Assembly (NCBI GenBank): GCA_035530655.1
Contig: DATKUK010000093.1
Location: 7,705-71,704, forward strand
Source: DATKUK01 sp035530655
GTDB taxonomy: Bacteria > Planctomycetota > Phycisphaerae > UBA1845 > DATKUK01
DNA: 64,000 nucleotides
Direction of reading: 5' to 3'
The notes under the pieces were generated by a model. That model did not search any database, was not told the origin of the DNA, and saw only the letters and a list, made by a program, of their open reading frames with translations. The translations under genes and the position numbers were made by a program. The stretch's first letter is position 1. Every line of letters begins with the position of its first letter. This document shows positions 1-8,592 of this stretch, in pieces.

Positions 1-1154
1 GCGCCGCCGGCAGGTCCGGCACTTCGATACGGTCACCGTCGGTCATGACGACCAGATGGTGGAGGACGTTCTCCAGTTCTCGCACGTTGCCGGGCCAGTG
101 GTAGCCATTCTTCAGCACATGCATCGCCTCATCCGAGAAGCGGGGCGCCGGTTTGCTCGACTCGCTGGCATACTTCTTCGCGAAGTGGTGTGCCAGCAGC
201 AGGATGTCGTCCCCGCGTTCCCTCAGCGGCGGCAGTTGAATCGTGATCACATTCAGGCGGAAGTACAAGTCCTCGCGGAACAGGCCCTTCTTGATCAGGT
301 CGGGTAGCGATTTATTCGTCGACGCGAGAACCCGGACATCCACCTTTCTGCCGCGCTTGGCGCCGACCATATAGACTTCCCGATCCTGCAGCACACGAAG
401 CAGCTTCACCTGCATGGCCAAGCTGGTCTCACTGACCTCATCAAGGAGGATCGTGCCGCCATCGGCGGTCTGGAAGAAACCCGCGCGAGACTCCCCGGCG
501 CCCGTGAATGCCCCCTTGACGTAGCCGAACAGCTCACTTTCCAGCAACCCCTCCGGAATACCGCCGCAGTTAACCGGCACGAATGCTGCGGCGGGTCGCT
601 GGCTGCTGTAATGGATCGCTCGAGCGACGAGTTCCTTGCCCGTACCACTCTCTCCCACGATGAGTATGGTGGCGGAGCTGGACGCGGCTTTGCTGATGGT
701 CTTGAAGACGTCCAGCATAGGCACGGAGTCGCCGATGAGCCCGTACGGCCTGGCCGGCGACCGCTCGGCGGCGGCGTAGCCAAACCGGCGTAGACGCAGC
801 TTTTCCAGCGATCGACGGACTGCGGCCAGCAGCTCCTCATCCGTAAACGGCTTGGGCAGGTATTCCTCCGCGCCAGTTTTGACGGCCTCCACGGCTCCGT
901 CGATGGAAGGATACCCCGTGATCATGATCACTTCCGTATCTCGGTGATTGGCCCGAACGTGCCGCACAAAGTCGATGCCGCTGACCTTCGGCATCTTCCA
1001 GTCTGTTATCACCAAGTCGATCGGAGTGCTCTCGGCGATCCGGATCGCCTCGGGCACACCGGGCGCAGTGAAGACCGTGTATCCCGCTGCTGTAAGATTC
1101 CGCTGCAACACCTCGACCGTGTTCGGTATGTCGTCCACAACGAGAATCGACATT
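1..1154 (-). CDS. NtrC-family sigma-54-dependent response regulator (3' end beyond window)
   Basis: Translating the minus strand from the ATG at 1154 gives about 384 residues that run off the window. An N-terminal receiver domain has the acidic pair D7-D8, phospho-acceptor D51, T79 and K101. A sigma-54 AAA+ domain follows, with Walker A GESGTGKE (167-174), the GAFTGA loop (214-219) that contacts sigma-54, and a Walker B in ILLDEVSE. The C-terminal DNA-binding helix-turn-helix lies outside the window. The start is 3 nt after the stop of the histidine kinase gene, so the two form a two-component operon. The kinase presumably phosphorylates D51 and so activates sigma-54 promoters. No target promoter was identified. 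Confidence 0.95.
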
Positions 1155-1157
1155 TTT

Positions 1158-2345
1158 TCACGTGGTGACATCATGGATCCGGTTTCCACTGGCTCTCCTG
1201 CTGGCGTTCACTGGAAGCTCGACGTCGAACCGGGCGCCCTGGCCGGGAGCACTCTCGACGCGAATATGGCCGCCATGGGATGTCACGATACCGTGGGCCA
1301 TGGGCAGGCCCAGGCCCGTGCCTTCGTTGACCTCCTTGGTCGTGAAGAACGGGACGAAGATTTCCTTGAGAACCTGTTCGCTCATCCCGGTGCCGTTGTC
1401 CTGGACGGTGAGCAGCACGCAATCCGCAGAGGCGCGCGTTGCGACCTCCAACACGCCGCCGTCGGGCATGGCGTGGATAGCGTTGACCACCAGGTTCACC
1501 AAGGCCTGACGCAATTGCGAGGCATCGGCGGTGATCTCCGGCAGATCCGGCGACAGGTGACGCACGACGGCGATGCCGTTTCTGACACACCTTGGCTCGA
1601 GCAGGCCTATCGCTTCTTCGGCCACGACGTTAAGGTCCAACCTGGCCTTCTGCGGGGGCATCTGACGCGAGAACAACATTAGGCTGTTGATGATCTGTCG
1701 CGCATGCAGGCACGTGGCCACGATCTTTGCGAGATCCGGGATGACACGTTCGGGAAGGCCGGGCTGCTTCTGCGCCAACTGGGCAAAGCCGAGAATGTTG
1801 CCCAGCGGCTCGTTCAACTCGTGCGCGACGCCCGCCGCCAACTGCCCGATCGTCGCCAGGCGATCAGCGTGACGGAGTTGCTTTTGCATGCGGAGACGGT
1901 CTTCCTCCGCCTGTCGCCGCTCGATGATGAGCGCGATTTGACGGGCCACCGCATCAATCAGATTTCGCTCTTCTCTCAAAAACGGCCCCTCGTACAGTCC
2001 GGGCTTTTCCTCGACGTACACCACATCGACGTGGCCTCTCGGCTCGCCGTTCACCACGATCGGAGCTGACTGCACCTGACCGCCTGCCTTGAAGTTGACG
2101 GTCACGTAGGACTGCCCGTCAAAGACAATTCGCCCTGCCGTTATGTCTGGATACTGCCAGGCGGGAGGTAGCAGCTCGACGGCGCCTTGCAGGATCTCCG
2201 CCACGGATATGCCGGAGCGTTCCACAAGCTGCGCCAGGCTGTACAGGCACGTCAGCTCCTTCACTCGCTCGCGTAGGGCAGCGTCCTGTGTTTGCTCGTT
2301 CCCCATCCTCTCCTCGTCTTGGCTGGTATACGCCTGAGCACGCAT
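1158..2345 (-). CDS. Sensor histidine kinase with N-terminal GAF-like domain
   Basis: A soluble kinase of 395 residues with no membrane segment. Residues about 33-145 form a GAF-like sensor of a type common in hybrid kinases (CLYSLAQLVE through the PFLREERNLI helix), followed by a short coiled linker. The H-box has H175 in GVAHELNEP. The N-box (NLVVNAIHAMP), G1 (DNGTGMS), F-box (FVPFFTTK) and G2 (GTGLGLP) complete the ATPase domain. It should phosphorylate the NtrC-type regulator encoded immediately downstream. An alternative start is Met14 at 2306, preceded by GAGGAG; it has the better ribosome binding site and may be the true start. Confidence 0.93.
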   Translation of the reverse strand: MRAQAYTSQDEERMGNEQTQDAALRERVKELTCLYSLAQLVERSGISVAEILQGAVELLPPAWQYPDITAGRIVFDGQSYVTVNFKAGGQVQSAPIVVNGEPRGHVDVVYVEEKPGLYEGPFLREERNLIDAVARQIALIIERRQAEEDRLRMQKQLRHADRLATIGQLAAGVAHELNEPLGNILGFAQLAQKQPGLPERVIPDLAKIVATCLHARQIINSLMLFSRQMPPQKARLDLNVVAEEAIGLLEPRCVRNGIAVVRHLSPDLPEITADASQLRQALVNLVVNAIHAMPDGGVLEVATRASADCVLLTVQDNGTGMSEQVLKEIFVPFFTTKEVNEGTGLGLPMAHGIVTSHGGHIRVESAPGQGARFDVELPVNASRRASGNRIHDVTT

Positions 2346-2920
2346 TTGCCCAAGCCATCACAGGCTCTCGACATATGAATACTAATCGATTGCGGTCGAG
2401 ATTTCACGCGCCTTCCACCCCGGGTCCGCGACAGTCCAGGCAGCCTTGGGGTGGTCCGGTCGGGTGTTCCGGTACCGTTCGCAGCGGTCGCCCCGCGAGA
2501 GCCGTAGCGCCCGCAGCGTCACGATCGACTCAACGCCGGGCAGGAGCCGGCTTGATGGCCCAGAAACGGCGTTTTTTGAGCCAGCCTGTCCAATGCGCCG
2601 TCATAGAGCTAAGCTGTTACGACTTCGCTGCAAGCCGCTTCTGACGGTCGGGCGGATCCGTTGCTTGGCGGAACCGCGCACTTGTCCAATTCAGGCTGAC
2701 CCGGTACACGTGCGAGATCATCAGACGGGCCCAGGCCGAGGCGACCCTCCCGAGACCGTTGAGCGTGCTCACGACGAAGGTTTTGCGCGACTGAAGGCGC
2801 ATTGTCCAATCAAGGGTCACAAACACGATGAACCACCAGACCCCGTTGCCTTGAGACTATTCACGGCGTACAAGAAAGCGTGATCCGCGAGGCAACAGGG
2901 GTGGCGTATTGGAGAGACCT
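2346..2920. other. Intergenic stretch without a convincing gene
   Basis: This gap separates the divergent kinase/regulator pair from the hydrolase gene. Several frames are open but have shadow-like Arg/Ser/Pro-rich composition, no domains and no ribosome binding sites. Promoters for both neighbours must lie here. I could not pick one out with confidence and saw no clear sigma-54 -24/-12 element. Confidence 0.4.
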
Positions 2921-3979
2921 ATGGCAGAGCCCATGTACCCGGTCTACTACGATTCGCGCAAGGCCTTTGGCAAGCACTTCAACGCCTACAGCCGGCAGAT
3001 GGGCCTGAAAGCGACCACTCCTGCGTCGCTGAAGGCCTGGACGAAACGTGCGAGGGCGAAGCTGGTGGATCTTCTGGGCCTCGAGCGGATGCAGCCAGCC
3101 GCACCCAGGCCCCGCAAGACCGAGTCGGTGGATTGCGGCGATTACAGCCGCGAGCGTTGGCTTATCCAGACGCAGCGGGACGTGATCATGCCGTTCTACG
3201 TCCTAGCGCCGAGAGGGGCGAAGGGACCGCTGCCGGCGGTGCTTTGCCCGCACGGCCACGGAGGCGGCGGCAAGGCGGCCGTGGCGGGGGTCCACGCCTG
3301 CGCAGAGGTGACCGCGGCAATCGCGAACTACAACTATGCCTACGGCGTCGATTTTGCTCGCGCGGGCTTCCGCGTGTTCTGTCCCGACGCGCGTGGGTTC
3401 GGCGAGCGGCAAGAGAAGGAGGTCCGCCAAGCGCCCCTCAGCTCGTCCTGCCACCACCTGCAACTGATGGCCGGCCCCTTGGGCATCCCTGTGGCCGGTC
3501 TGTGGGTCTTCGACCTGATGCGACTGGCCGACTACGTGCTCTCGCGGAAGGACGTGTGGCCGGACAGGCTGGGCTGCGCGGGCCTGAGCGGCGGGGGTCT
3601 GCAAACGCTTTACTTCAGCGCCATTGATACCCGCGTAACCTGCGCGGTGGTCAGCGGCTACTTCTACGGCGTGCGCGACTCGCTCCTGATGATGCCCGGC
3701 AACTGCGACTGCAACGTCATTCCACGTCTGTGGGAGAACTTCGACATGGGCGACGTCGGGGCATTGATCGCACCGCGGCCGCTGTTGATCGAGACGGGCG
3801 ATCAGGACCCGCTCAACGGCGCCGGCGGCCTGAAGAACGTTTCCTCGCAGTTGAGAATCACCCGCAGGGGCTACCGGCTGCTCGGATCGGGCGACCATCT
3901 CAAGCACGATGTTTTCGCCGGTCAGCATCGGTGGAACGGCACCGAGGCGATCCCGTGGATGCAGCGATGGCTGGCGTAG
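2921..3979 (+). CDS. Alpha/beta hydrolase (Abhydrolase_7 / acetyl xylan esterase-like)
   Basis: A 352-residue cytoplasmic protein (no signal peptide) with the alpha/beta-hydrolase core. The oxyanion-side segment is CPHGHGGGG, the nucleophile elbow is GLSGGG with Ser223, an acidic residue sits in ETGDQDP, and a likely catalytic His lies in the KHDVFAGQHRW tail. The NCDCNVIP...IAPRPLLIE signature resembles the Abhydrolase_7/dienelactone-hydrolase group, often carbohydrate esterases in Planctomycetes. The substrate is unknown. The ATG at 2921 is preferred because GGAGAG lies 4 nt upstream; an in-frame TTG at 2909 is less likely. The gene stands alone. Confidence 0.85.
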   Translation: MAEPMYPVYYDSRKAFGKHFNAYSRQMGLKATTPASLKAWTKRARAKLVDLLGLERMQPAAPRPRKTESVDCGDYSRERWLIQTQRDVIMPFYVLAPRGAKGPLPAVLCPHGHGGGGKAAVAGVHACAEVTAAIANYNYAYGVDFARAGFRVFCPDARGFGERQEKEVRQAPLSSSCHHLQLMAGPLGIPVAGLWVFDLMRLADYVLSRKDVWPDRLGCAGLSGGGLQTLYFSAIDTRVTCAVVSGYFYGVRDSLLMMPGNCDCNVIPRLWENFDMGDVGALIAPRPLLIETGDQDPLNGAGGLKNVSSQLRITRRGYRLLGSGDHLKHDVFAGQHRWNGTEAIPWMQRWLA

Positions 3980-3996
3980 ACATGCCCGGACGGGTG

Positions 3997-4025
3997 CCCC
4001 GTTCTTTGCGAAGCAAAGGGTGGGG
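3997..4025. terminator. Hairpin downstream of hydrolase (terminator or REP-like element)
   Basis: CTTTGC-GAA-GCAAAG forms a perfect 6-bp stem, extended by an outer CCCC/GGGG pair across a 3-nt internal loop. It lies 18 nt after the hydrolase stop, between convergent genes. No T-run follows, so it may act as a rho-aided terminator or belong to a REP-like family. It also marks one edge of the lower-GC defence island. Confidence 0.45.
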
Positions 4026-4364
4026 TATTGCCTGTAAAGGAGCCCCTAGATCCATCCTGACACTCTTTCCTTACTTCATGGCGCCCGTTCACAGTACTGG
4101 TCAGCGGGCGTCTATCTCTCGCCCCCGCAAAGCCTTGCGGCGCCCCCTTCGCCCCCGAACTGGCCCGTCGTTTTGCCCCCGCTTGTTGACGATTGTCTCC
4201 GCCAGCCTGCCAATTGTGCATGCGCGGGCACGACCTGGCTGCCAGAATTCGCATCAAAACCAAGGCAACGTTTTTAGGGGACTTCCGCCTAGACTACGTC
4301 GGTCGGCAGCCAGAGTCCGTCGCGACCGCTCGCTCGGAGCGCGTTGTCTACACGCTCCCCCAGG
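4026..4364. other. Gap between hydrolase and defence island, no gene seen
   Basis: About 340 bases separate the hydrolase from the convergent last gene of the defence operon. Open frames in both directions look like noise: no motifs and no ribosome binding sites. No transposase remnant or attachment-site repeat was recognised, although this is a boundary of base composition. Confidence 0.4.
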
Positions 4365-5471
4365 TCACTTCGGGGCCGGTAGACACTGCAAGGCTTGGAA
4401 AGCCATGTTCGGATCAAGCAGTGGGAAGACCCAGGATTCCCCCACACCATGACTGAAGGCCTCGGGGTAGTACCCATGTGTAACGGCTGTTGTGACAGTC
4501 ACGGAAGGAACCAGCATCGAAAGGACCCAACACGCGACCTTCTGAAGCTTGGAGCCCATGGGTGCTAGGTGTACATCGAACCGCTGAAGCAAACCCTCGT
4601 CGCTGCATATCTCCTTGGACAGTGCGCTCAGCGTCGACTTGTACCCGAATGTATCCATGTCGACAATCGGCCAGTCCTTCACGACAGAGGCGTTGATCCG
4701 CATGAGAGCCTCCAGCCGCCATGAGTTCCCCTCAAGCCTTGGTCTTCCCGCAATAAACACATAGGCCGAGTAGTCCTGTTCACCAAGCACAGCCGCGAGG
4801 CGCGCACACTTGAACGGGAAGAACGCGACAAGCGCATTCACGCCGGCAGCATCAAACCCCTCGTGGCCAGTGACTATCTCCGCGTGGTGCGTACCACTGT
4901 ACAGCCACGGCATCTCATCTGCTTTCTCCGCAATAAGAGTGTCTTCATCTACATCGCCTGCTACCTCTCTGAGCAAACCTTCCCATTCCTCTCTCGTCGG
5001 TCGATACTCCCCGGCTTCACTGTACGCTATCGATACATGTCTTGAATGACGCGTGAGCCGATCGAGGGCAAAGAAGATTCCGCGAGTCGTCAAGGCAGAA
5101 ATATCCACGATCAGCTCATTCCCACCGACAAGCTGAGCCGCCTCCCTTGCCCAATCTTCACCATCCTTCAACTCTACTACCTGCCACCGGCCGGAAGCCA
5201 CACGACTCGCCAATGCTTCGAATTCCTCGCGAAACTCGACATTCAAGTCCCCGTTATCGCCATACCTTCCCAGAACAAGGGCAGGCACACTGACTTTCGT
5301 GTCTGCCAATCGCCGCAAAAACCCAATAGAGCGCTCTTCAAACCCCTCTACTACAAGCACAGCAGGCACACGGTCATTATCGGCCCGCCACGTAGAAAAC
5401 GGTATTTCCTCAATGGCCTTCTCGATATACCACTCGCACAACCTCGTCTCAATGTTGCTGTCTCCCGTCAA
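4365..5471 (-). CDS. Unrecognised 368-residue protein, last gene of DruA-type operon
   Basis: The function is unknown. The TTG at 5471 overlaps the stop of the upstream kinase/ATPase gene (TTGA) with GGGAGGG 8 nt before it, so I use it rather than the longer frame reaching 5597. The product is soluble and acidic, with no signal peptide or membrane segment. Recognisable segments are a hydrophobic strand then VEGFEERS (41-48), VDISALTTR (122-130), AYSEAGEYRPT (149-159) and LAPMGSKLQ (302-310). The strand-loop pattern suggests an alpha/beta fold in the N-terminal half, perhaps Rossmann-like, but this is inference. Its 4-nt coupling to the ATPase gene argues for a shared complex. Base composition is lower in GC than neighbouring housekeeping genes. 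Confidence 0.8.
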   Translation of the reverse strand: MTGDSNIETRLCEWYIEKAIEEIPFSTWRADNDRVPAVLVVEGFEERSIGFLRRLADTKVSVPALVLGRYGDNGDLNVEFREEFEALASRVASGRWQVVELKDGEDWAREAAQLVGGNELIVDISALTTRGIFFALDRLTRHSRHVSIAYSEAGEYRPTREEWEGLLREVAGDVDEDTLIAEKADEMPWLYSGTHHAEIVTGHEGFDAAGVNALVAFFPFKCARLAAVLGEQDYSAYVFIAGRPRLEGNSWRLEALMRINASVVKDWPIVDMDTFGYKSTLSALSKEICSDEGLLQRFDVHLAPMGSKLQKVACWVLSMLVPSVTVTTAVTHGYYPEAFSHGVGESWVFPLLDPNMAFQALQCLPAPK

Positions 5472-8035
5472 GTGAAAAACCCTCCCTCGTCTTCTGACAG
5501 GCCAGGGCCGATAGACGTTGGATCGCGAAGCCACTTCTCGTAGGTCGCCACAGTGATCGCGATGCACCCCCTTCGGTTCGGACTGAAGGGAAAGCACGGC
5601 GCAAATAGTCGGCGTATGTAAAGCTTCCGCGTGGGCTCACCTAGTCGGCTTTTCCCATACCCGCCGTCCACAAGCACACTGTGCTTGAGCAGCCCGCGGT
5701 GAATCGCCAAAGCGTCTCCTGAAAGACACCCAGCGCCTTCGATCTCAATCCTCAATCGCTCGTCCTTGGTCTTCTTCTCACCCGAGGCAAGCAGGTACTT
5801 CCTTACAAGCGCACCAATGCGAACCGCGAACTCATGAAGCTGCTCTCCGTGCGGTGGGGTGCGCTTCAGGTCGCGCAACTGCTGCCTCGCGAAGCGTTTC
5901 ACTATGAGATCCTGTTCGGCTGCCGTTAAGGGCTCCTGAATACTCGCCCAGTCGTCTCCCACAAGGGCACGTAAGAGCTCGATCACGTAGCTAACGTCCC
6001 CAGAACATAGTCGACATACCAACCCAAACCCGAAAAACCGGGCGTCGCCAGCGCGCCCCCTACTTTTACCGGAGTGTCCATGTGTGGCTATATTACATAT
6101 ATATGCTCCGAAGTGTCCCTCATGTGGATGTTCTCCCATCAGGTCCTTCAACTGCGACACACTACCATGGCCTGTCTCTTCACATCTCGCCTGCAGCACC
6201 TCTTCGAGGAACTCACGTCCCTCCTCCTCACTGGCGCTGAAGTAGACTTCGCCCAGGTTCACTCTGGTAAGCTCTCGCCCCTCACGATACTGCCGGGAGA
6301 GCGTATCACCAAGTTCAGGACCATCACCTTCGCTGGTTATCTTTACTCGGATCTCGCTTGATGGATTGAACAGCACAGGGTTATAGGCGCGTTGCACAAA
6401 CTCCTGTACAACCGTAACGCTGTAATCATCAAGCATGAAGTATATGTCCCTTGATTCTCCCAGCGGAATGGTCCTAATGGCGCGGGCAAGCAGCAACAAC
6501 ACATCCGATCGGCATAGATTGCTCGGGAGGTAGTCCTCGGGGCGCACAAGATTCGAAAGGTCCACGACACGTTTCTCAAGGCGCTCCATCACAACATCAA
6601 TGTCGGCCCACGCATTGGCACGCTTGCCCCCTACGCTCTCTCCCAAGAGATCATTGACTATCCTGGCGACAGCGTGCAGGTTCGCCCCGCTGATCTCGGC
6701 CATCCCTTCAATCCGAAGCCATACCAAACTACGGATCACCTCTAGAGCGAACTGTGCGTTGAAGTATTCGCGACAGAAGTCCTCTGCTCTTTCCGGAGCC
6801 CTGCGTTGCAGATACTTATAGCCTGAACGGAGAAACGGTGATCGAATGTCGTAGCAACTCACGAGGAAGCCAAGAAAGGGCGTCTGACTCAGCCGCGTTG
6901 CCACTGCCTCGGGACGAGCCTCATCCCGACGTGGCCACGCCTGACTCTGAATTGAAAGATGGCGGAGCAACATTGTCTTGCCGCAGCCACGTGGCCCCAC
7001 AATGACAACAGTCTCGGATCGCTCAATTCTCGATGTCCATCCCAGTCTATCACGGAAAAGGAGCACAACATCCTGGGGCTTCAGATTCAGCGCATTCGAG
7101 TTACCAAGGGGGTAGCGAAACGAGAGCTCACTTTCTGCCTGCATGACTTCAAACGCCGGCCGCGCGTGGCCCGTCGAACTCTCAGCCAGGGCACGGTCAA
7201 TCTCGCCCGCGATCTCCTCAGGGCGATCAGCGCGTCGAGACACGTCTGTGTCCATCAGCCGGTGAGCTAGTTTGCGCAGGCTTGTGACGAGGCTGCGGTC
7301 AACCTGGCTCAACTTCGGAAAACGGATGCGCTGAAATGCATCTAGAAGTCCGTAGATATGTTTACCTAGGTAGAAGTAGTCGCCCCGCTCGTGTTCATCT
7401 GGTCGGTCCAGAATCAGCGGGCGAGTAGAGCCAAAATCAATTAGCACCGCTTCAAACCGATGCGTTGATCCTTCATCAGAAGCCACTGGCCTCACCAGAA
7501 CATTGTCGTCATGCAGGTCATAGTGCCACAGGCCCCGCCCATGCATTCGCGTCAAAGCCCAAGCGATGCCAGAGAGAACAGCAACAACGTCGGCTCGGCC
7601 GAGGTCTGCGGGAGGCAATTCAGTAAAACGTCGGAGCGGCTGAGCATCAGGAATGTAGTCGAACAGCATGCACACCACCTCAAGCCCAGTTCCCCGCAAA
7701 GACAAAGTTGTCGTAAATGCCCGGACAAAACGGGCGATGTTTCTGTGCGGAGAGCATTGGACGAGAGAGCGTGGCTCTTGAAGTGGATTTCGTCCCGGCT
7801 TAATCCGATGGGAAGGGATGATCTTGACAGCAAAAGCTTGAGGCAGTTCATCCTCAACTCTGAGTGTCCAACCATAGAACCCTCTCCCCAGTACCTCAGT
7901 TACACCCATCCCCTCAATACTGAGCGTCAGCAGGTCAGCGGAAAGGTCTATGGGAGCTCCACAGGCAGGGCATGTCCCATCGCGTCTAGTTGACTTCCCC
8001 GAGCAGAACAGGCATCCGTACTCTTTGCTGGACAT
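5468..8035 (-). CDS. Zinc-ribbon / protein-kinase-like / P-loop ATPase fusion (defence operon)
   Basis: An 855-residue protein with three parts. Residues 8-25 are a zinc ribbon (CxxC-x10-CxxC: C8, C11, C22, C25). Residues about 44-285 are a protein-kinase fold: glycine loop LGRGFYG (49-55), VAIK-like Lys K71, catalytic loop HYDLHDDN (171-178, with D173 and N178) and DFG (200-202), all key residues kept. Residues about 315-855 carry a P-loop ATPase with Walker A GPRGCGKT (347-354) and a Walker B candidate FMLDD near 545, resembling ORC/CDC6- or STAND-type ATPases of defence islands. Kinase modules joined to ATPases are known in other defence proteins, but I do not recognise this exact arrangement. 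The ATG follows the membrane-protein stop by 8 nt. Confidence 0.85.
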   Translation of the reverse strand: MSSKEYGCLFCSGKSTRRDGTCPACGAPIDLSADLLTLSIEGMGVTEVLGRGFYGWTLRVEDELPQAFAVKIIPSHRIKPGRNPLQEPRSLVQCSPHRNIARFVRAFTTTLSLRGTGLEVVCMLFDYIPDAQPLRRFTELPPADLGRADVVAVLSGIAWALTRMHGRGLWHYDLHDDNVLVRPVASDEGSTHRFEAVLIDFGSTRPLILDRPDEHERGDYFYLGKHIYGLLDAFQRIRFPKLSQVDRSLVTSLRKLAHRLMDTDVSRRADRPEEIAGEIDRALAESSTGHARPAFEVMQAESELSFRYPLGNSNALNLKPQDVVLLFRDRLGWTSRIERSETVVIVGPRGCGKTMLLRHLSIQSQAWPRRDEARPEAVATRLSQTPFLGFLVSCYDIRSPFLRSGYKYLQRRAPERAEDFCREYFNAQFALEVIRSLVWLRIEGMAEISGANLHAVARIVNDLLGESVGGKRANAWADIDVVMERLEKRVVDLSNLVRPEDYLPSNLCRSDVLLLLARAIRTIPLGESRDIYFMLDDYSVTVVQEFVQRAYNPVLFNPSSEIRVKITSEGDGPELGDTLSRQYREGRELTRVNLGEVYFSASEEEGREFLEEVLQARCEETGHGSVSQLKDLMGEHPHEGHFGAYICNIATHGHSGKSRGRAGDARFFGFGLVCRLCSGDVSYVIELLRALVGDDWASIQEPLTAAEQDLIVKRFARQQLRDLKRTPPHGEQLHEFAVRIGALVRKYLLASGEKKTKDERLRIEIEGAGCLSGDALAIHRGLLKHSVLVDGGYGKSRLGEPTRKLYIRRLFAPCFPFSPNRRGCIAITVATYEKWLRDPTSIGPGLSEDEGGFFT

Positions 8036-8043
8036 AGGTTGAC

Positions 8044-8592
8044 CTATTCATCTTGTTGTGTTGGCTTGAACATATTCCGGGATATTGCCTCAACACGGTC
8101 CATGACATCGCTCACCGCATACCCCGCCACAAAGGCGATGGCGTACATCAGCATACGGCCCTCCGTCGAAATGTCGATCCTGTCCGCCGCCACCATGACT
8201 TGGAGCCCGATGAAGCTGAGCATATACACTAGGGGGCCCAGGATAGCCCCAAGCACGGGCCTGGATACATAATACACGAGATATCCGTAACCCCAGACGA
8301 TAGGTCTGTGATGACCATCTGTATGTGGTCCCCTTTCTTCTGTTATTAGAGCGTGATAGTATCTTCGAATGGTCGCGATGGACGCGCCTAGAAGACCAAA
8401 CGCGCCACAAAGCACATGCGCCCTCAGAACTGGAGACTCACTGAGTCCCGGAATGAGATCAAGATGAAGAACGATGATAACCACGGGAGTCGCGATGAGG
8501 CAGAGCCCGAGGACTGCCCCTATGATGTAGCAGCTGTAGTGTCTTCGGACGGCCATAACGCCCTGTTCCTCATCCGACATCCCGAGAAGCAT
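8044..8592 (-). CDS. Small four-helix membrane protein of defence operon
   Basis: A 182-residue protein with four probable transmembrane segments (about 22-43, 56-76, 102-135 and 147-164), short charged termini and no signal peptide. No family was recognised. It overlaps the end of the DruA-like gene by 23 nt if the ATG at 8592 is used. The alternatives ATG 8580 (MSDEE...) and ATG 8556 also lie in the overlap or just after it, so the start is uncertain. Small membrane proteins in defence operons often act as effectors that breach the membrane, or as anchors. That role is inference from position only. Confidence 0.75.
   Translation of the reverse strand: MLLGMSDEEQGVMAVRRHYSCYIIGAVLGLCLIATPVVIIVLHLDLIPGLSESPVLRAHVLCGAFGLLGASIATIRRYYHALITEERGPHTDGHHRPIVWGYGYLVYYVSRPVLGAILGPLVYMLSFIGLQVMVAADRIDISTEGRMLMYAIAFVAGYAVSDVMDRVEAISRNMFKPTQQDE

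Noticed and set aside
2446..2883. 145-codon plus-strand frame between kinase and hydrolase
   Set aside because: Composition is Arg/Pro/Ala-rich without motifs, ribosome site or homology that I can recognise.
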